Source: Streptomyces altiplanensis (GTDB lineage: Bacteria > Actinomycetota > Actinomycetes > Streptomycetales > Streptomycetaceae). Taken from it: DNA of 42,125 nucleotides. The stretch is from NCBI GenBank assembly GCA_003719395.1, contig RHMC01000052.1, forward strand, positions 1 to 42,125, read 5' to 3'. The notes beneath the pieces were generated by a model. The model saw nothing but the letters and a program-made list of their open reading frames with translations, was not told the DNA's origin and made no database searches. The position numbers and the translations under genes are program-made. This document shows, in pieces, positions 1 to 8,317 of the stretch; the stretch's first letter is position 1, and each line of letters begins with the position of its first letter.

Positions 1-537
1 GCTCGCGGGCTGGACGCGGCAGAGCAGGGGGGCCCGGGGGGCTTCGGGGCCGGGCGCGGCTTCACAGGAGGGGACCGCGCCCGGCGCCGGCACCGAGATC
101 GGCCTGGTGGCCGCGGCGCAGGCGCTGCGGATCATCGGAGCGCCGGTTTCGTTCCCGTCACCTCCGCCCCGTACGTCGCGGCCTTCACCCCCGTCGCCAA
201 CATCGCCGTCGGCGACGAGACGCCGTGGGGGGTCGCCGCCGAGCTGGCGCGCCTGCTGCCGGGTACCACGACGGGCACGTACCACAGCGGGAACTCCGCG
301 CCGGAGCAGGTGATCGGGGCCGCGGAAGGCCGCCGGATCGTCGCGGTCGTACGCGATGCCCACCGCCACCCGTGGATGGCCCTCGCGCTGGTGGCGCTGA
401 CCGCCGCCAGGCCCGACACCGTCGTGGTGGAGATGGGCGTGCCGCAGGCGCAGCCGCGCGGAGGTCTGTACATCGCGACGCACGGCGCCGCGCGGGTGTG
501 CGGCCGGGCCGCCGCCGAGGTCGTCGCCGGCGTCTGA
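1..537 (+). CDS. Glycoside hydrolase family 3 protein, C-terminal part, frameshifted
   Basis: This is the 3' end of a gene that begins outside the window. The C-terminal 130 or so residues resemble the end of Streptomyces GH3 (beta-N-acetylglucosaminidase-like) proteins, and the neighbour on the right is nagB, as in S. coelicolor, where a sugar hydrolase gene precedes nagB. The catalytic TIM barrel is not in the window. Frame 2 carries a plausible stretch (GTEIGLVAAAQALRIIG) up to about base 140. Frame 1 then continues as APYVAAFTPVANIAVGDETP and runs to a TGA at 535-537, so one indel lies near 140-150. The likely role is release of GlcNAc from chito-oligosaccharides, feeding nagB; that is inferred from the family and the neighbour. 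Confidence 0.6.
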   Translation, partial: ARGLDAAEQGGPGGFGAGRGFTGGDRARRRHRDRPGGRGAGAADHRSAGFVPVTSAPYVAAFTPVANIAVGDETPWGVAAELARLLPGTTTGTYHSGNSAPEQVIGAAEGRRIVAVVRDAHRHPWMALALVALTAARPDTVVVEMGVPQAQPRGGLYIATHGAARVCGRAAAEVVAGV

Positions 538-546
538 CCGGTACGA

Positions 547-582
547 CGGAGTGCCGGGTTCCGGGGGGATCCCGGCACTCCG
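547..582. terminator. Hairpin between convergent GH3 and nagB genes
   Basis: A perfect 12-bp inverted repeat, CGGAGTGCCGGG / CCCGGCACTCCG, has a 12-base loop and sits 10 bases after the GH3 stop. A second small hairpin (CCCGGGG-AAAT-CCCCGGG, 600-617) lies just before the nagB stop. There is no U-tract, as is usual for Streptomyces. The pair probably acts as a bidirectional terminator. Confidence 0.7.
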
Positions 583-623
583 CCGTGTCCAGGGGAAGTC
601 CCGGGGAAATCCCCGGGGGAGTC

Positions 624-1409
624 CTACAGGCCCTGCCAGACCGGCTTGGCCGCGTACGTCGCGCGGAAGTAGTCGGCGAGCTTCAGCTTGGACGCCGCGG
701 CCTCGTCGACGACGACCGTCGCGTGCGGGTGCAACTGGAGCGCGGAGGCCGGCACCAGTGCGGCGACCGGGCCCTCGACGGTCTGCGCCACGGCATCGGC
801 CTTGCCCTCCCCGGTGGCGAGCAGCACCAGGTGGCGGGCCTCCAGGATGGTGCCGATGCCCTGCGTGACGACGTGGTGGGGCACCTGGTCGATGTCGCCC
901 TCGAAGAAACGCGCGTTGTCGACGCGGGTCTGCTCGGTCAGCGTCTTGATCCGGGTGCGGGAGGCCAGCGAGGAGCACGGCTCGTTGAAGCCGATGTGCC
1001 CGTCGGTGCCTATGCCGAGCAGCTGGAGGTCCACGCCGCCGGCCTCGCCGAGGGCGCGGTCGTACGCCTCGCACGCGGCCTGGATGTCCTCGGCGGAGCC
1101 GTCGGGGCCCATGAAGGACGCCTCGGTCAGGCCGAGCGGCTCGACGACCTCGCGCAGCACGACGGAGCGGTACGACTCGGGGTGCCCGGCGGGCAGCCCG
1201 ACGTACTCGTCGAGCTGGCAGATCCGCGCGCGCGACGCGTCGACCTCGCCCGCGCGGACCTTGGCCGTCAGGGCTTCGTAGATGGGCAGCGGGGACGAAC
1301 CGGTGGCCACGCCGAGCAGCGCGTCGGGCTTGTGGCCCAGCAGCCGGCCGATGCTCGCCGCGATGAGCTCGCCGCCGGTCCTGGCGTCCGGAACGATGAC
1401 AACTTCCAC
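624..1409 (-). CDS. nagB: Glucosamine-6-phosphate deaminase NagB
   Basis: Converts glucosamine-6-phosphate to fructose-6-phosphate and ammonia in the cytoplasm, the last step of GlcNAc use before glycolysis. The 261-residue product has the NagB landmarks: LGVATGSSPLPIYEAL near the N terminus (phosphate loop), ICQLDEYVGL with the conserved acidic pair, and LLGIGTDGHIGFNEP carrying the catalytic Asp/His region. I chose the GTG at 1409, which gives VEVVIVPDA, the usual start of actinobacterial NagB, and the family's usual length; the frame stays open further upstream but reads nothing family-like. A DasR-type operator lies 35-50 bases upstream. The gene is divergent from an SIS-domain gene with a related substrate. 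Confidence 0.95.
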   Translation of the reverse strand: MEVVIVPDARTGGELIAASIGRLLGHKPDALLGVATGSSPLPIYEALTAKVRAGEVDASRARICQLDEYVGLPAGHPESYRSVVLREVVEPLGLTEASFMGPDGSAEDIQAACEAYDRALGEAGGVDLQLLGIGTDGHIGFNEPCSSLASRTRIKTLTEQTRVDNARFFEGDIDQVPHHVVTQGIGTILEARHLVLLATGEGKADAVAQTVEGPVAALVPASALQLHPHATVVVDEAAASKLKLADYFRATYAAKPVWQGL

Positions 1410-1443
1410 GCTGAGCCTGCCGATCTGAGAAGGGAATCCGTCA

Positions 1444-1459
1444 TGTGGTATAGACCAAT
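1444..1459. promoter_or_regulatory. dre site (DasR operator) in the nagB/SIS intergenic region
   Basis: TGTGGTATAGACCAAT contains TGGTATAGACCA, which matches 11 of 12 core positions of the known DasR-responsive element (TGGTCTAGACCA). It lies between divergent nagB and the SIS-domain gene, where S. coelicolor nagB also has a dre. DasR is the GntR-family GlcNAc regulator, released by glucosamine-6-phosphate. The match is seen in the sequence; binding is inferred. Confidence 0.85.
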
Positions 1460-1564
1460 CTAGCAGAGGCGGGGGCGTGTGCCGGGTGGTCTTCGCCATG
1501 CGCGGGCCCGTATTTCCATGGTCGACTGAGACGCGCCGATCGTCACCTTTTGGAGGCACTCGGC

Positions 1565-2614
1565 ATGGCCGAACAGCCGGGCAGGATCATGTCCGCCGAA
1601 ATCGCCGAGCGGCCCGCGATGCTCCGACGGACCCCCGGAGCCGGCGCGCCGGAGATCCGTGGGACGGCCCGGTCCATCGCCGCGAAGAGCCCGCGCTTCG
1701 TCCTCCTCGCCGTCCGCGGTACGTCCGGCAACGCGGCGCTCTGCGCGAAGTACCTGCTGGAGATCCGGCTCGGCCTGCCCTGCGGCCCGACCTCCATGTC
1801 CACGACGACCGCCTACGGCGCGCGGCCCGACCTCAGGGACGTCCCCTGGTCGTCACGGTCAGCCAGTCCGGCGGCTCGCCCGACCTCGTGGCGTCCGCCA
1901 GGGCGGCCCGCGAGGCCGGCGCGATCACGCTCGCCGTGACCAGCAACGCGGACTCGCCGCCGGCGGCGGTCGGCGGGCACCACATCGACATCCTGGCGGG
2001 CCCGGAGCAGGCCCTGCCCGCCACCAAGACGTACACCGCATCGCTCACCTCGCCCTCCACCTCCCCGTCGGGGTCTGCGGGGGCGGCGGCGGGCCGGCCG
2101 CGGCGGCCCCGCCGGACCTCGCCGACCGGATCCTGGCCCGCCGGGACGAGGTCAGGCAGCCGGCCGGCCGTTACCGGTTCGCCGAGCGCATGGTCATCAC
2201 CTCGCGCGGCTACGGCTGCCCGACGGCCAAGGAGGCGGCGCTCAAGCTCATGGAGACGAGTTGCGTCCCCGCCCTCTCCTGCTCCGGCGCCGATCTGCTG
2301 CACGGCCCGCTCGCCATGGTCGACAGCATCTCCCCGGCCGTCGCCGTCGTCACGGGGGGCAAGGCGGCGAGGCCCTCCAGCCCGTCCTGGACCGGCTGCG
2401 CGGCCGCGGCGCCGATCTGATGGCGGCCGGACCGAGGGCCCGGGTCGACGAGGCCTCGGCCGGTTTCGTACTCTCCATGGAAGGCGTCGCCGAGGAGCTC
2501 CAGCCGATCCTGGAAATCCTCCCGCTCCAGCTCCTGGCGTACGAAGTGGCGATCGCCCGAGGCCAGAACCCGGACCACCCGCGCGCGCCGGCGAAGGTGA
2601 CGGAGACGCACTGA
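1565..2614 (+). CDS. SIS-domain sugar-phosphate isomerase/deaminase (NagB-II/AgaS-like), three frameshifts
   Basis: A double-SIS-domain protein of the GlmS C-terminal/NagB-II type, which isomerises or deaminates amino-sugar phosphates. The start is ATG 1565, with GGAGG at 1552-1556. The N-terminal part (EIAERPAMLRRTPGAGAPEI, first SIS fold) is in frame 2. The signature VTVSQSGGSPDLV follows in frame 1, SRGYGCPTAKEAALKLMET in frame 3, and the C-terminal YEVAIARGQNPDHPR in frame 2. The breaks lie near 1845 (in a C run), 2050 and 2363, and each is repairable by about one base. Without repair only a 129-residue fragment is made. Read through, the length of about 350 residues is normal for the family. 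It is divergent from nagB and shares its dre-containing intergenic region, so it probably belongs to GlcNAc metabolism. Sequencing error is more likely than decay. Confidence 0.8.
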
Positions 2615-2673
2615 TCCGGCGCGTCCGGCGGGAAGCCCTGCAAACTGGGTGACGCACATGCATGGACAGGGAG

Positions 2674-2689
2674 AATGGTCTAGTCCACA
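2674..2689. promoter_or_regulatory. Second dre-like site, upstream of the sensor kinase
   Basis: AATGGTCTAGTCCACA contains TGGTCTAGTCCA, which matches 11 of 12 core dre positions. It lies 60 bases after the SIS gene and about 240 bases before the kinase start. It may serve the kinase or a transcript start downstream of the SIS gene. I see no other clear element in the rest of the 2615-2929 gap, apart from G/C-rich repeats around 2780-2890. Confidence 0.65.
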
Positions 2690-2929
2690 ATGCACAGATA
2701 AAGCCTCCGCCCTCCCCGCACAGGAAGGCGGAACGAGGTACCGGCGCTCTCTGCCCTGACTGCACCGGGACCTCTCGACGGCCGCGCGGGACCGCACACC
2801 CGTCGGCCGGCGGATACCCCGGCCCTTCGGGGGCTGGGGAAAGACTCCGGGCTGCGGTGCCGGGCGGGCTGAGGGTCCCGGCCGGCGCCGTGGCCATGGG
2901 GTCGCCCGAGCGAAGGTACGCTCGCACAC

Positions 2930-4405
2930 GTGCCCTCCATGAACGACCTCGTCCGCCAGCACACCGCTCTGAGTGAGACCGACCTCGAGTGGCTCCATCT
3001 GCTGGTCTCGGAGTGGCAGCTGCTCTCCGACCTCTCCTTCGCCGACCTCGTCCTGTGGGTTCCCACCCTCGACGGGACGCGCTACGTCTCCGTCGCGCAG
3101 ATGCGGCCCAACACCGGCCCCACCTCCTACCAGGACGACATGGTCGGCCACCTCGTCCCGCGCGGCCGCCGCCCCCTCCTCGACGCGCTCTACGACGAGG
3201 GCCGGATCGTGCGCGAGGGCGACCCGGAGTGGCGGGAGGAGGTCCCGGTCCGGGTCGAGTCGATTCCCGTACGCCGCGAAGGGCGCGTCCTCGGTGTCAT
3301 CGCCCGCAATACGAACCTGCTGACCGTACGCACCCCCAGCCGCCTGGAGCTGACGTACCTCCAGAGCGCCTCCGACCTGGCCCAGATGATCGCCGCCGGG
3401 GCCTTCCCCTTCCCCGGCCAGCAGGTCGACATGGACGCCTCGCCGCGCGCCGGCGACGGGCTGATCCGGCTCGACGCGGACGGCATCGTCCAGTACGCGT
3501 CGCCGAACGCCCTCTCCGCTTACCACCGTCTCGGCCTCGCCTCCGACTTGGTCGGAAACCACCTCGGCCAGGCCACCGCCGAACTCGCCCCGTCCCGCGG
3601 CCCGGTGGACGAAGCCCTGGTCAAGCTGGCCAGCGGCTACGCCCCGCGCGAGACCGAGGTCGAGGGGGACAGCGGGGTGATCCAGTTGCGCGCGATCCCG
3701 CTCAAGCCCAAGGGAACGCGGATCGGTTCGCTCGTCCTGTGCCGCGACGTCACGGAACTCCGTCGGCGCGAGCGGGAGTTGATCACCAAGGACGCCACCA
3801 TCCGGGAGATCCACCACCGGGTGAAGAACAACCTCCAGACGGTGGCGGCCCTGTTGAGGCTCCAGGCGCGCCGGATGGACTCCGAGCAGGGCCGCGAGGC
3901 GCTCAACGAGGCGGTGCGCCGCGTCGGCTCGATCGCGATCGTCCACGAGACGCTCTCGCAGAACCTCGACGAGCGCGTCCAGTTCGACGAGATCGCCGAC
4001 CGGGTGATCGCGATGGTCGCCGAGATCTCGCCGGGCAAGGTCGACTGCCGCCGTACGGGCCGCTTCGGCATACTCGACGCCGAGGTCGCGACGCCGCTGG
4101 CGATGGTCCTCACCGAGGTTCTCCAGAACGCGCTGGAGCACGCCTTCGCACCGGGGGAGCGGGGGACCGTCGAGGTGGCCGCCGTGCGCGGCAGCGACCG
4201 CAGGGACGCCCGGCTGCTGATCACCGTTCAGGACGACGGCCGCGGACTGCCCGAGGGGTTCGACCCGAAGCGGACCGGCAACCTGGGCCTGCAGATCGTA
4301 CGGACGCTGGTCGAGGGCGAACTGGGCGGGACCTTCGACATGGTCCCGGCCCCCGAGCGCGGTACCCGGGTCGTACTCGACGTACCCGTACGCGCCGACA
4401 AGTAA
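2930..4405 (+). CDS. PdtaS-like sensor histidine kinase (GAF-PAS-HisKA_2)
   Basis: A soluble sensor kinase resembling mycobacterial PdtaS, which phosphorylates an ANTAR-type response regulator that acts on RNA. The N-terminal third (about residues 10-165) is a GAF-like domain that includes LLVSEWQLLSDLSFADLVLW. Residues of roughly 180-280 form a PAS domain. The phosphoacceptor box EIHHRVKNNLQTVAALL is the HisKA_2 type, and the C terminus is an HATPase_c domain with an N-box (EVLQNALEHAF) and a G-box (DDGRGLPEGF). No membrane segment is visible. The GTG at 2930 gives an N terminus that aligns with PdtaS; ATG 2939 is the alternative. No response regulator is adjacent, so the partner is unlinked. 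Confidence 0.92.
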   Translation: MPSMNDLVRQHTALSETDLEWLHLLVSEWQLLSDLSFADLVLWVPTLDGTRYVSVAQMRPNTGPTSYQDDMVGHLVPRGRRPLLDALYDEGRIVREGDPEWREEVPVRVESIPVRREGRVLGVIARNTNLLTVRTPSRLELTYLQSASDLAQMIAAGAFPFPGQQVDMDASPRAGDGLIRLDADGIVQYASPNALSAYHRLGLASDLVGNHLGQATAELAPSRGPVDEALVKLASGYAPRETEVEGDSGVIQLRAIPLKPKGTRIGSLVLCRDVTELRRRERELITKDATIREIHHRVKNNLQTVAALLRLQARRMDSEQGREALNEAVRRVGSIAIVHETLSQNLDERVQFDEIADRVIAMVAEISPGKVDCRRTGRFGILDAEVATPLAMVLTEVLQNALEHAFAPGERGTVEVAAVRGSDRRDARLLITVQDDGRGLPEGFDPKRTGNLGLQIVRTLVEGELGGTFDMVPAPERGTRVVLDVPVRADK

Positions 4406-4430
4406 CGCCGGGCCGGGGCGGAAAAGCGGC

Positions 4431-4461
4431 GAGCCCCGGACCGAAGAACGGTCCGGGGCTC
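4431..4461. terminator. Bidirectional terminator hairpin
   Basis: A perfect 12-bp stem, GAGCCCCGGACC / GGTCCGGGGCTC, with loop GAAGAAC lies between the convergent kinase and wblE genes and is followed by CAAAG. It is placed to stop transcription from both sides. Confidence 0.85.
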
Positions 4462-4571
4462 AAAGCTCACGTTGCTATGCGCATCGGGGGGTACTGCGCG
4501 CTGCGGCTCGGGGCGGGTGGTACGTACGCGCTGTACGCGCCGCCAAGCTGAGGCTCGTGCGGGGTGGTGGC

Positions 4572-4829
4572 TCAGGCGGTCGCGTTACGCGCCCGGTTGC
4601 GGGCGGCGCGGCGCTTCATTGCGCGGCGCTCGTCCTCGCTGAGGCCACCCCAGACGCCGGAGTCCTGACCGGACTCGAGCGCCCACTGCAGGCACTGCTC
4701 CATGACGGGGCAGCGGCGGCAGACGGCCTTGGCTTCCTCGATCTGCAGCAGCGCAGGACCGGTGTTGCCGATGGGGAAGAACAGCTCCGGGTCTTCCTCA
4801 CGACAAACGGCGTTGTGACGCCAGTCCAT
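4572..4829 (-). CDS. wblE: WhiB-family [4Fe-4S] transcription factor WblE
   Basis: An 85-residue WhiB-like protein, orthologous by sequence and context to Streptomyces WblE and mycobacterial WhiB1. The four iron-sulfur cysteines are C9, C37, C40 and C46 (CxxC then Cx5C), followed by the GVWGG turn at about residues 58-62 and a basic C-terminal tail (MKRRAARNRARN) that contacts DNA. WhiB1-type proteins bind the principal sigma factor and sense nitric oxide and oxygen through the cluster. The start ATG has a good AGGAGAGG ribosome site. In S. coelicolor wblE is reported to be in the SigR regulon; I could not find a convincing SigR promoter here by eye. Confidence 0.95.
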   Translation of the reverse strand: MDWRHNAVCREEDPELFFPIGNTGPALLQIEEAKAVCRRCPVMEQCLQWALESGQDSGVWGGLSEDERRAMKRRAARNRARNATA

Positions 4830-5146
4830 GGCTGCTACCTCTCCTTGGTATTACGTGCTGGTGCTTGTGAATGTGAACGCTTTCACGAATCCCTCCGCAA
4901 GTGAAGGGCCGACTGCCAGTTACCTGGTGTGGGTCCTGTGTGCAAGGAGGGGTTCTGGCTTTCAGTGGAGGCTGGTGTTGCGGGCCGTCCCGATCGCCAT
5001 GTAGAGATTCCCAAACCTCGGCGGCGGATACAACCCCTTCCGGGAAGTTTTTTTTGATTCCTCGGTGTCGGGTAGGTCACAGCCGTACTTCTAAGGGGTG
5101 TAACCCAGCCCGTACGTTCGAGTTAAAGGACTTTTGCGCCTTCCGC
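4830..5146 (-). other. wblE upstream region, no gene
   Basis: These 317 bases separate divergent transcription of wblE from the 3' end of the lipid kinase gene. It is the least G/C-rich stretch of the left half and carries an eight-base T run at 5048-5055. It should hold the wblE promoter(s) and leader. I could not assign promoter boxes with confidence and see no conserved small ORF. Confidence 0.5.
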
Positions 5147-6115
5147 TCACACAATCACACGCAGTGCACGGCGTACGCCTGTGAACGTCACGCTCGTGCG
5201 CAGCCCCAAGTGGTCACCGTCCATCTGGAAGGGGAGGGGCGCCTTCGAATGCAAGGTGAAGTCGGTCAGATCGTGCAGCGTCACCGCGTGCTTGCCATGG
5301 GGTCCGCGCTCGGGCGACGAGGTCAGCAACTGGGTCGCGTAACGGGCCACGGCGGGGGTGGACAGCTTGCTCAGCCCGAGCACGTCGAGCGCCTTGTCGA
5401 AGGAGGCTTCCGGAGACGCGTACATCGGACGATTGCCCAGGTAGGTCCAGGGGGCGGTGTTGCAGACTATGGACAGCACGAGGTCTTCCACCGGGTCGTG
5501 ACCGGGGCGCTCCATGGTGATCAGGCCCTGCCGGCGGTGCGGTTCCGTCAGGAACTGGCGTACCACCTGGCGCACGTACAGGGCGTGCGTCGAACGCTTT
5601 CCGCGCTCCCTCTGCTGCTCGACCCTGCCGATCACTCCCGCGTCGAAACCGAAACCCGCGCAGAACGTGAACCAGCGGGCCGGCACCGATTCGTCCTCGG
5701 TTCCCGGGGTACCCGCCGCCAGACCGAGGCCGACCGTGCGCTCGCTGCGGGTGCGCAGCGCGTCCAGGATGGCGCCGGTCGCCTCGACGGCGTCGTTGGG
5801 CAGGCCGAGGGCGCGGGCGAAGACGTTCGTGGAGCCGCCGGGGACGACGGCCAGGCGCGGCAGCCGCTGCGGGTCCGGGCCCTCGTGCAGGAGGCCGTTG
5901 ACGACCTCGTTCACGGTGCCGTCGCCGCCGAGCGCCACGACCAGCTCGATGTCCTCGCTCTGTGCGGCCCGCCGGCCCAGGTCGCGGGCGTGCCCGCGGT
6001 ACTCGGTCGTCACGGCTTCCAGCTTCATCTCGCTGGCAAGGGCATGAATCAGGACATCACGGGTGCGCGCACTGGTGGTGGTAGCTGCCGGATTGACCAC
6101 GAGGAGTGCACGCAT
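5147..6115 (-). CDS. Diacylglycerol kinase-family lipid kinase
   Basis: A 322-residue cytoplasmic or membrane-associated lipid kinase of the DAGK_cat/YegS family, which phosphorylates diacylglycerol or related lipids with ATP. Visible features are the N-terminal strand with the VVNPAA loop, the nucleotide motif ALGGDGTVNEVVNGLL near residue 62, and VVPGGSTNVFARALGLP, the family's second glycine-rich motif. It begins with ATG at 6115, is full length and shows no frame break. It is divergent from a small membrane protein gene. The exact lipid substrate cannot be told from sequence. Confidence 0.9.
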   Translation of the reverse strand: MRALLVVNPAATTTSARTRDVLIHALASEMKLEAVTTEYRGHARDLGRRAAQSEDIELVVALGGDGTVNEVVNGLLHEGPDPQRLPRLAVVPGGSTNVFARALGLPNDAVEATGAILDALRTRSERTVGLGLAAGTPGTEDESVPARWFTFCAGFGFDAGVIGRVEQQRERGKRSTHALYVRQVVRQFLTEPHRRQGLITMERPGHDPVEDLVLSIVCNTAPWTYLGNRPMYASPEASFDKALDVLGLSKLSTPAVARYATQLLTSSPERGPHGKHAVTLHDLTDFTLHSKAPLPFQMDGDHLGLRTSVTFTGVRRALRVIV

Positions 6116-6188
6116 GCGCGCCAGACTACCCAGTAGGGGGAACCTGGCCCAGACCTGGTCCGCCGAGGCGGGCGGTTACGCTGCAAGG

Positions 6189-6620
6189 GTGAGCAATGAG
6201 CAGACTCCCGGACCCGCCGCAGGCCCCCGCCCCACCCGGTTGACCGCAGCGGCGGCGCTCGCCGCGCTGGAGGGCCTGGCGCTGGTCACCGGCGGCGTGT
6301 ACATGCTCGTGATGGGGCTGCTCGGCAGTCCGGACAGGCCCGAGCAGGCGGAGATGGGCGGTGTGACGCTGATCGTCCTGGCGCTGCTGCCGCTGCTGGC
6401 CGCGCGCGGACTGCTCAAGCGCCGCGCGTGGAGCCGCGGGCCCGCCATCATCACGCAGCTCATGGCGCTGCCGGTGGCCTGGACTCTGCTGCGCTCCGAA
6501 GGGTCCCTGCTGATCCCGGCCGGCATCGCCCTCGCGGTGGTGGCCGTCGCGTCGCTGGTCCTGCTGGTCAACCCCGAGACGAACCGGGCGCTGGGCATCC
6601 GCGGCCCCCGCGACGCGTAA
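6189..6620 (+). CDS. Small integral membrane protein, unknown
   Basis: A 143-residue protein with four predicted hydrophobic segments (about residues 20-45, 60-80, 90-105 and 115-135) separated by short charged turns, ending RALGIRGPRDA. The GTG at 6189 follows AAGGGT; the frame is open further upstream, but that sequence overlaps the divergent kinase gene and is unlike a protein N terminus. I do not recognise a catalytic motif. The order kinase, this gene, sigH is conserved in S. coelicolor as I remember it. Confidence 0.8.
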   Translation: MSNEQTPGPAAGPRPTRLTAAAALAALEGLALVTGGVYMLVMGLLGSPDRPEQAEMGGVTLIVLALLPLLAARGLLKRRAWSRGPAIITQLMALPVAWTLLRSEGSLLIPAGIALAVVAVASLVLLVNPETNRALGIRGPRDA

Positions 6621-6657
6621 CGCCGCGGGACGTCCGGCCGCCGTACGGCCGCGGGGA

Positions 6658-7680
6658 CTACTCCTCGACCAGGAGCCTTTCGCGGAGCTGGGCCAGTGTG
6701 CGCGCGAGCAGCCGGGAGACGTGCATCTGGGAGATGCCGACCTCCGTGGCGATCTGCGACTGCGTCATGTTGCCGAAGAAACGCAGCAGCAGGATGCGCT
6801 TCTCACGCGGAGGGAGGCCTTCGAGGAGCGGCTTCAGCGACTCCCGGTACTCGACGCCCTCCAGCGCCTCGTCCTCGGCGCCCAGGGTGTCCGCGACCGC
6901 CGGGGAGTCGTCGTCGGTGTCGGGGACGTCCAGTGACAGCGTGCTGTACGCGTTGGCGGACTCCAGGCCCTCCAGGACCTCTTCCTCCGAGATGCCCAGG
7001 CGCTCGGCCAGCTCGTGCACGGTCGGGGACCGGCCGTGCTGCTGGGAGAGCTCGGCCGTGGCCGTCGTCAGCGACAGGCGCAGCTCCTGGAGGCGCCGGG
7101 GCACCCGGACGGCCCAGCCCTTGTCGCGGAAGTGCCGCTTGATCTCGCCGACGACGGTCGGGGTGGCGTACGTCGAGAACTCGACGCCGCGCTCCGGGTC
7201 GAACCGGTCCACCGACTTGATCAGGCCGATCGTGGCGACCTGGGTGAGGTCGTCGAGCGGCTCGCCGCGGTTGCGGAAGCGGCGCGCCAGGTGTTCGACC
7301 AGGGGGAGGTGCATGCGCACCAGCCGGTTGCGCAGCTCCGCCTTCTCGGCCGACCCGTCCGGCAGCTCGCGCAACTCGATGAACAGCGCGCGCGCACCAC
7401 TGCGGTCGTTCGGATCGTGGCGTCCGTGCTCCGTGGAGTGCTGTCCGTGCTCGCTCATATGGCCCGCCCGCTCTGCCTGCTCCGCCGCCACCGTGCCCAC
7501 CGGGCCGTCCGCCGGCCCGTCGGCCACCGGTCCCTCGACCGGGTGGGGCCGGGCCTGCTGTTCAGGGATGCCCGCAGGTGCGGGCGCAGGCCCGGCCTGT
7601 CCGGCCGCGGCCGCGCGCCCTCCCGTCGGCGCCTGTGGGCTGAGCTCCTCGTTCCACACCGGCCCGTCCCCGTTCCTCAC
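6658..7680 (-). CDS. sigH: Stress-response sigma factor SigH (SigB/SigF group)
   Basis: A 340-residue RNA polymerase sigma factor of the SigB/SigF/SigG family. After a Pro/Ala/Gly-rich N-terminal extension of about 75 residues comes region 2 (DLTQVATIGLIKSVDRFD, FSTYATPTVVGEIKRHFRD), then region 3 (RSPTVHELAERLGISEEEV) and the region 4 helix-turn-helix (MTQSQIATEVGISQMHVSRL). The GTG at 7680 overlaps the prsH stop by four bases (GTGA), implying translational coupling. An in-frame ATG at 7458 (MSEHGQHSTEH) would give a shorter form, matching the several SigH isoforms reported in S. coelicolor. SigH acts in osmotic stress and aerial development there. Confidence 0.95.
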   Translation of the reverse strand: MRNGDGPVWNEELSPQAPTGGRAAAAGQAGPAPAPAGIPEQQARPHPVEGPVADGPADGPVGTVAAEQAERAGHMSEHGQHSTEHGRHDPNDRSGARALFIELRELPDGSAEKAELRNRLVRMHLPLVEHLARRFRNRGEPLDDLTQVATIGLIKSVDRFDPERGVEFSTYATPTVVGEIKRHFRDKGWAVRVPRRLQELRLSLTTATAELSQQHGRSPTVHELAERLGISEEEVLEGLESANAYSTLSLDVPDTDDDSPAVADTLGAEDEALEGVEYRESLKPLLEGLPPREKRILLLRFFGNMTQSQIATEVGISQMHVSRLLARTLAQLRERLLVEE

Positions 7681-8090
7681 GCCGGCCCGGGTCCCGCGCC
7701 GCGCTGTTTGTACAGGCTGATGGTGACCGTACGGTCCTCGGCGACCGTGGAGTCGACCTTGCCCGCCAGTGCCGAGAGCACCGTCCAGGCGAAGGTGTCG
7801 CGTTCCGGTGCGCGTCCGTCGGTGGTGGGGGCCGAGACCGTGACGTCGAGTGAGTCTTCGACGAGCCGGAAGACACAGCTGAGGACGGAGCCCGGCACGG
7901 CCTGCTGGAGCAGGATCGCGCAGGCCTCGTCGACCGCGATGCGCAGGTCCTCGATCTCGTCGAGAGTGAAGTCCAAGCGCGCCGCGAGTCCGGCCGTGGC
8001 CGTACGCAGCACGGACAGATAGGCACCTGCAGCGGGCAGCCGGACTTCCACGAAGTCCTGGGTCCCGGGCTCGCCTGCGATCTGGGACAC
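7677..8090 (-). CDS. prsH: Anti-sigma factor PrsH/UshX (RsbW/SpoIIAB-like)
   Basis: A 137-residue serine-kinase-fold anti-sigma factor of the GHKL/RsbW type that holds SigH inactive. The N-terminal half has LRTATAGLAARLDFTLDEIE, then the N-box LRIAVDEACAILLQQA; the C-terminal half ends TVTISLYKQRGAGPGPA. The GTG at 8090 (VSQIAGEPG) gives the length I recall for the S. coelicolor protein; the upstream open frame is not conserved-looking. The stop overlaps the sigH GTG. The promoter lies in the 8091-8317 gap, where S. coelicolor has several sigH promoters. Confidence 0.92.
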   Translation of the reverse strand: MSQIAGEPGTQDFVEVRLPAAGAYLSVLRTATAGLAARLDFTLDEIEDLRIAVDEACAILLQQAVPGSVLSCVFRLVEDSLDVTVSAPTTDGRAPERDTFAWTVLSALAGKVDSTVAEDRTVTISLYKQRGAGPGPA

Positions 8091-8317
8091 CCTCACCTCC
8101 AAGGTGGCACAAGCTCTTTCGGGGGCCCGGGAGGGAGCGTCCCCCCGGAGCCACGCGGTACGTCGTTCGCCGGTGACGCTATCGCGATCCATTCTGCCGT
8201 GTCGCCGGACCCCCGTCCGAGACCGTCACTCATGGTAAGCACATGAGTACGTACAGTGGCTAGGGGTTTGCGGCGCCCAATTGGAAAGTACCGGCGCCGG
8301 ATTGACGTACCCACACG

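Noticed and set aside
2210..4141. A 643-codon minus-strand frame through the sensor kinase
   Set aside because: The plus-strand kinase has full domain structure; the antisense frame has no recognisable sequence.
4830..5146. SigR-type promoter (GGAAT-N18-GTT) for wblE
   Set aside because: A GGAAT is present on the minus strand, but the spacing to the next GTT is 22, so it does not fit.
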